Source: Chloroflexota bacterium (GTDB lineage Bacteria > Chloroflexota > Anaerolineae > UBA7937 > B3-Chlor). From it: 6,093 bases of DNA. The stretch lies in NCBI GenBank assembly GCA_030616025.1, contig JAUWYD010000073.1:1-6093 (forward strand), read 5' to 3'. Positions 4,098-6,093 of the stretch are shown here, piece after piece. Below the pieces are notes generated by a model, which worked only from the letters and a program-made list of their open reading frames with translations, was not told the origin of the DNA and did not search any database. A program made the translations under genes and the position numbers. How positions within the stretch are numbered: position 1 is the stretch's first letter; every line of letters starts with the position of its first letter.

Positions 4098-6093
4098 ATG
4101 GACCATATTAAGGAACTGCAAGGGATTGTCGGGGAGGAGAATGTCAGGACCGACGAAGTTGAGTTGATGTCCTACTCTCGGGACATGTCAGTTCACGTTG
4201 GCATCCCTGAGGTCATCATCTTCGCGCACTCGACAGATCAGGTATCGAAGATCATGGCCCTCGCCAACGAACGCAAGATAGCTGTGACCCCTAGGGGCTC
4301 TGGCACCAGTGTGACGGGAGCAGTATTGGCTCCCAGAGGGGGCATCATCCTGGATCTCTCCAAGATGAACGAGATAAAGGAGATCAATAGGGAGGATGGA
4401 TATGTGGTGGTGGAGCCGGGGGTTATCCTCAATAGCCTGAACGCGGCCTTGGCTCCCACTCACTTCTACCCCCCGGATCCCAGTAGCGGCCCCCTGGCCT
4501 CCATAGGGGGTACGGTGGCCACCAACGCTAGTGGCGAGCGCGCGGTCAAGTATGGCGGTACCAAAGACTGGGTTATGGCGCTGGAGGTGGTGCTGGCCGA
4601 TGGGCGAGTGCTCAAGACAGGAACCACGGCACCCAAGAGCTCCTCAGGTTTCGACTTGACCCACGTCTTCATTGGGTCGGAAGGCACGCTTGGGGTGGTG
4701 ACCGAGATCACGGCCAGGATCCTGCCGAAGCCGGGTTATGTGGCCTTCGCTACCATAAGCTTCAAGGGCCTCGAAGATGCGGGAGACACGGTAAGCGAAA
4801 TCCTGACCCAAGGCATTCCTCTTTCGAAGTGCGAAGTTCTGGATAGCGTATCCCTGGGTGTGGTCAAAGAAGTCATGGGTCTGGAGATCCCTGATGAGGT
4901 CGGCTGCATGCTGTTCATCGAGGTGGACGGCCAGAAGGCCATGGTTCAGGAGCAACTCGAGCAGATTCACGAGATCGCCGACAAACATAACCAGATAGGC
5001 ATGGAGTGGACCGACGATGCTCAGGAGATGGCCAAGATTTGGGCGGCCCGGTCTGGATTGGTGGCAGCCCTCTCGAAGGTGGCAAGGGGCGAGCGGTTGA
5101 TACCGCTGGTTGAGGACTTCGGCGTTCCTATCAGCAAGATCCCGGACGTCATCAAGGAGGTTCAAAAGGTAGGGGACAAGCACGGTTTCCGCATTGCCAG
5201 CTTCGGCCACGTGGGAGATGGGAATATCCATGCCGTGCTCTTGCTAGATGCTAGGAAACCAGAGCATTGGCAAAAGGCTAGAGAGATAGCCAAGGACTTC
5301 ATCCAGGTGACCTTGAAACTGGATGGTACCCTCACTGCCGAGCACGGTACCGGCATGGCCAAGTCACCTTTCATGGTCGAGGAGCTCGGTGTTGGGCAGG
5401 ACGTCATGAGAACCATCAAACAAGCCCTTGACCCCAACGGTATTCTGAACCCCGGCAAGATGGGCCTTGATGATATCGTGAAGGATATCTACGATCATTT
5501 CGCCTTCACCGACCTGCTGGAGAGGCCCGAGGAGGTGGAGAGCTACGGCAAGCCTACTGATGACGAGGTATACGCCTGTATCCAGTGCGGTTTCTGCCGC
5601 CTGGGCTGCCCCATCTTCGCCGAGACCGCTTTGGAGTCACGGAACGCCAGGGGCCATGTCATTCTGGCCTACAATCTGATGACAGGGGCCGTGGAGCCCT
5701 CAGAGGAGTTGGCAGCCAGCTTCTATCAGTGCACCACTTGCCTGAACTGCAAGGCCACCTGCCCTGCAGCGATCGAAGTCGCCGAGATCGTTGGCGCGGT
5801 GCGCCAGCGACTAGCCGAGGCTGGCTATCTCCCCCAGGTCTTCGCGCCCATGGTGGAGAGCTTGAAGGAAGAAGGTAACCCATTCGGAGAGCTTGCCGAG
5901 AAGAGAACGGAGACCTATCCCTCTGGCTATGAGCAAAAGACAGCGGCTCCCAAAGAGGTGGATGTGCTTCTCTATCTGGGTTGCACGGGTTCTTACCAGG
6001 ATCTATATATCGTGCCTAGCATGATGGAGCTGATGGACAATCTGGGAGTGGGCTACGCCGTGCTGGGGGAAGAGGAGAACTGCTGCGGATACG
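4098..6093 (+). CDS. FAD-linked oxidase / Fe-S oxidoreductase fusion (GlcD-GlcF type), 3' end cut by the window
   Basis: The frame stays open for 665 codons to the window edge. An N-terminal FAD-binding domain of the VAO/PCMH type shows TPRGSGTSVTG (64-74), PPDPSS (125-130), SIGGTVATNASG (135-146) and GSEGTLG (193-199). The FAD-oxidase C-terminal domain follows, with GHVGDGNIH (370-378) and AEHGTG (414-419), ending near NPGKM (451-455). In the related D-2-hydroxyglutarate dehydrogenase such His and Glu residues bind a metal that holds the hydroxyacid. Two [4Fe-4S] motifs come next: C494, C497, C500, C504-Pro and C545, C548, C551, C555-Pro. The first CCG (cysteine-rich) motif then begins, with C629 and the pair C662-C663-Gly. 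The family is that of glycolate, D-lactate and D-2-hydroxyglutarate dehydrogenases, and full fusions run to roughly 900-1000 residues, so the rest of the CCG region is probably missing here. No signal peptide is seen, so it is likely cytoplasmic or peripheral to the membrane. The substrate is unknown. In this locus it may feed electrons from a 2-hydroxyacid, or possibly another donor, into the respiratory chain or an ETF. Confidence 0.88.
   Translation, partial: MDHIKELQGIVGEENVRTDEVELMSYSRDMSVHVGIPEVIIFAHSTDQVSKIMALANERKIAVTPRGSGTSVTGAVLAPRGGIILDLSKMNEIKEINREDGYVVVEPGVILNSLNAALAPTHFYPPDPSSGPLASIGGTVATNASGERAVKYGGTKDWVMALEVVLADGRVLKTGTTAPKSSSGFDLTHVFIGSEGTLGVVTEITARILPKPGYVAFATISFKGLEDAGDTVSEILTQGIPLSKCEVLDSVSLGVVKEVMGLEIPDEVGCMLFIEVDGQKAMVQEQLEQIHEIADKHNQIGMEWTDDAQEMAKIWAARSGLVAALSKVARGERLIPLVEDFGVPISKIPDVIKEVQKVGDKHGFRIASFGHVGDGNIHAVLLLDARKPEHWQKAREIAKDFIQVTLKLDGTLTAEHGTGMAKSPFMVEELGVGQDVMRTIKQALDPNGILNPGKMGLDDIVKDIYDHFAFTDLLERPEEVESYGKPTDDEVYACIQCGFCRLGCPIFAETALESRNARGHVILAYNLMTGAVEPSEELAASFYQCTTCLNCKATCPAAIEVAEIVGAVRQRLAEAGYLPQVFAPMVESLKEEGNPFGELAEKRTETYPSGYEQKTAAPKEVDVLLYLGCTGSYQDLYIVPSMMELMDNLGVGYAVLGEEENCCGY

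Noticed and set aside
4644..5231. A 195-codon antisense open frame inside the flavin/Fe-S gene.
   Set aside because: The + strand reading contains continuous FAD-domain motifs over the same bases; the antisense frame shows nothing recognisable.
1..6093. CRISPR arrays, tRNA or rRNA genes, insertion sequences or phage genes.
   Set aside because: No regularly spaced repeats, tRNA-like cloverleaf, transposase motifs or target-site duplications were seen on reading the sequence.

Overview
The window looks like part of a catabolic locus from an anaerobic bacterium that degrades aromatic compounds. The anchor is bamA at the left end. It encodes the ring-opening hydrolase of the anaerobic benzoyl-CoA pathway, a widely used marker for this metabolism. 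Strong AAGGAGG-type ribosome binding sites and a good sigma-70-like promoter point to a bacterium rather than an archaeon. Codon use is moderately GC-rich, with many AAG, GAG and AGG codons. The sequence alone does not settle the phylum; sulfate-reducing or syntrophic Desulfobacterota, anaerobic Chloroflexota or Peptococcaceae-like Firmicutes are all possible.

Layout, all on the + strand: (1) bamA, 61-1203. (2) A gap of about 390 bases (1204-1599) with no convincing gene. It holds a perfect 15-bp hairpin just after bamA, several smaller GC-rich hairpins, then a promoter (TTGACA, 17 bases, extended -10 TAAGAT) and a 7-2-7 palindrome just upstream of the next ribosome binding site. (3) An AMP-forming acyl/aryl-CoA ligase, 1600-3186. 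(4) A short-chain dehydrogenase/reductase (SDR), most likely 3301-4068, whose catalytic serine position holds threonine. (5) A large flavin/iron-sulfur oxidoreductase starting at 4098 and cut by the window end. It joins a GlcD-like FAD domain, a two-cluster ferredoxin domain and at least the first CCG (cysteine-rich) motif in one chain.

The promoter and operator-like site suggest that ligase, SDR and flavin/Fe-S genes form a transcription unit separate from bamA. A working model (inference): the ligase activates a carboxylic acid to its CoA thioester, the SDR interconverts a hydroxy- and an oxo-acyl intermediate, BamA opens the ring to 3-hydroxypimelyl-CoA, and the flavin/Fe-S protein passes electrons from a 2-hydroxyacid or another donor to a membrane or soluble carrier. 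The usual bamA partners, the dienoyl-CoA hydratase (Dch/BamR), the zinc-type alcohol dehydrogenase (Had/BamQ) and benzoyl-CoA reductase subunits, are not in this window.
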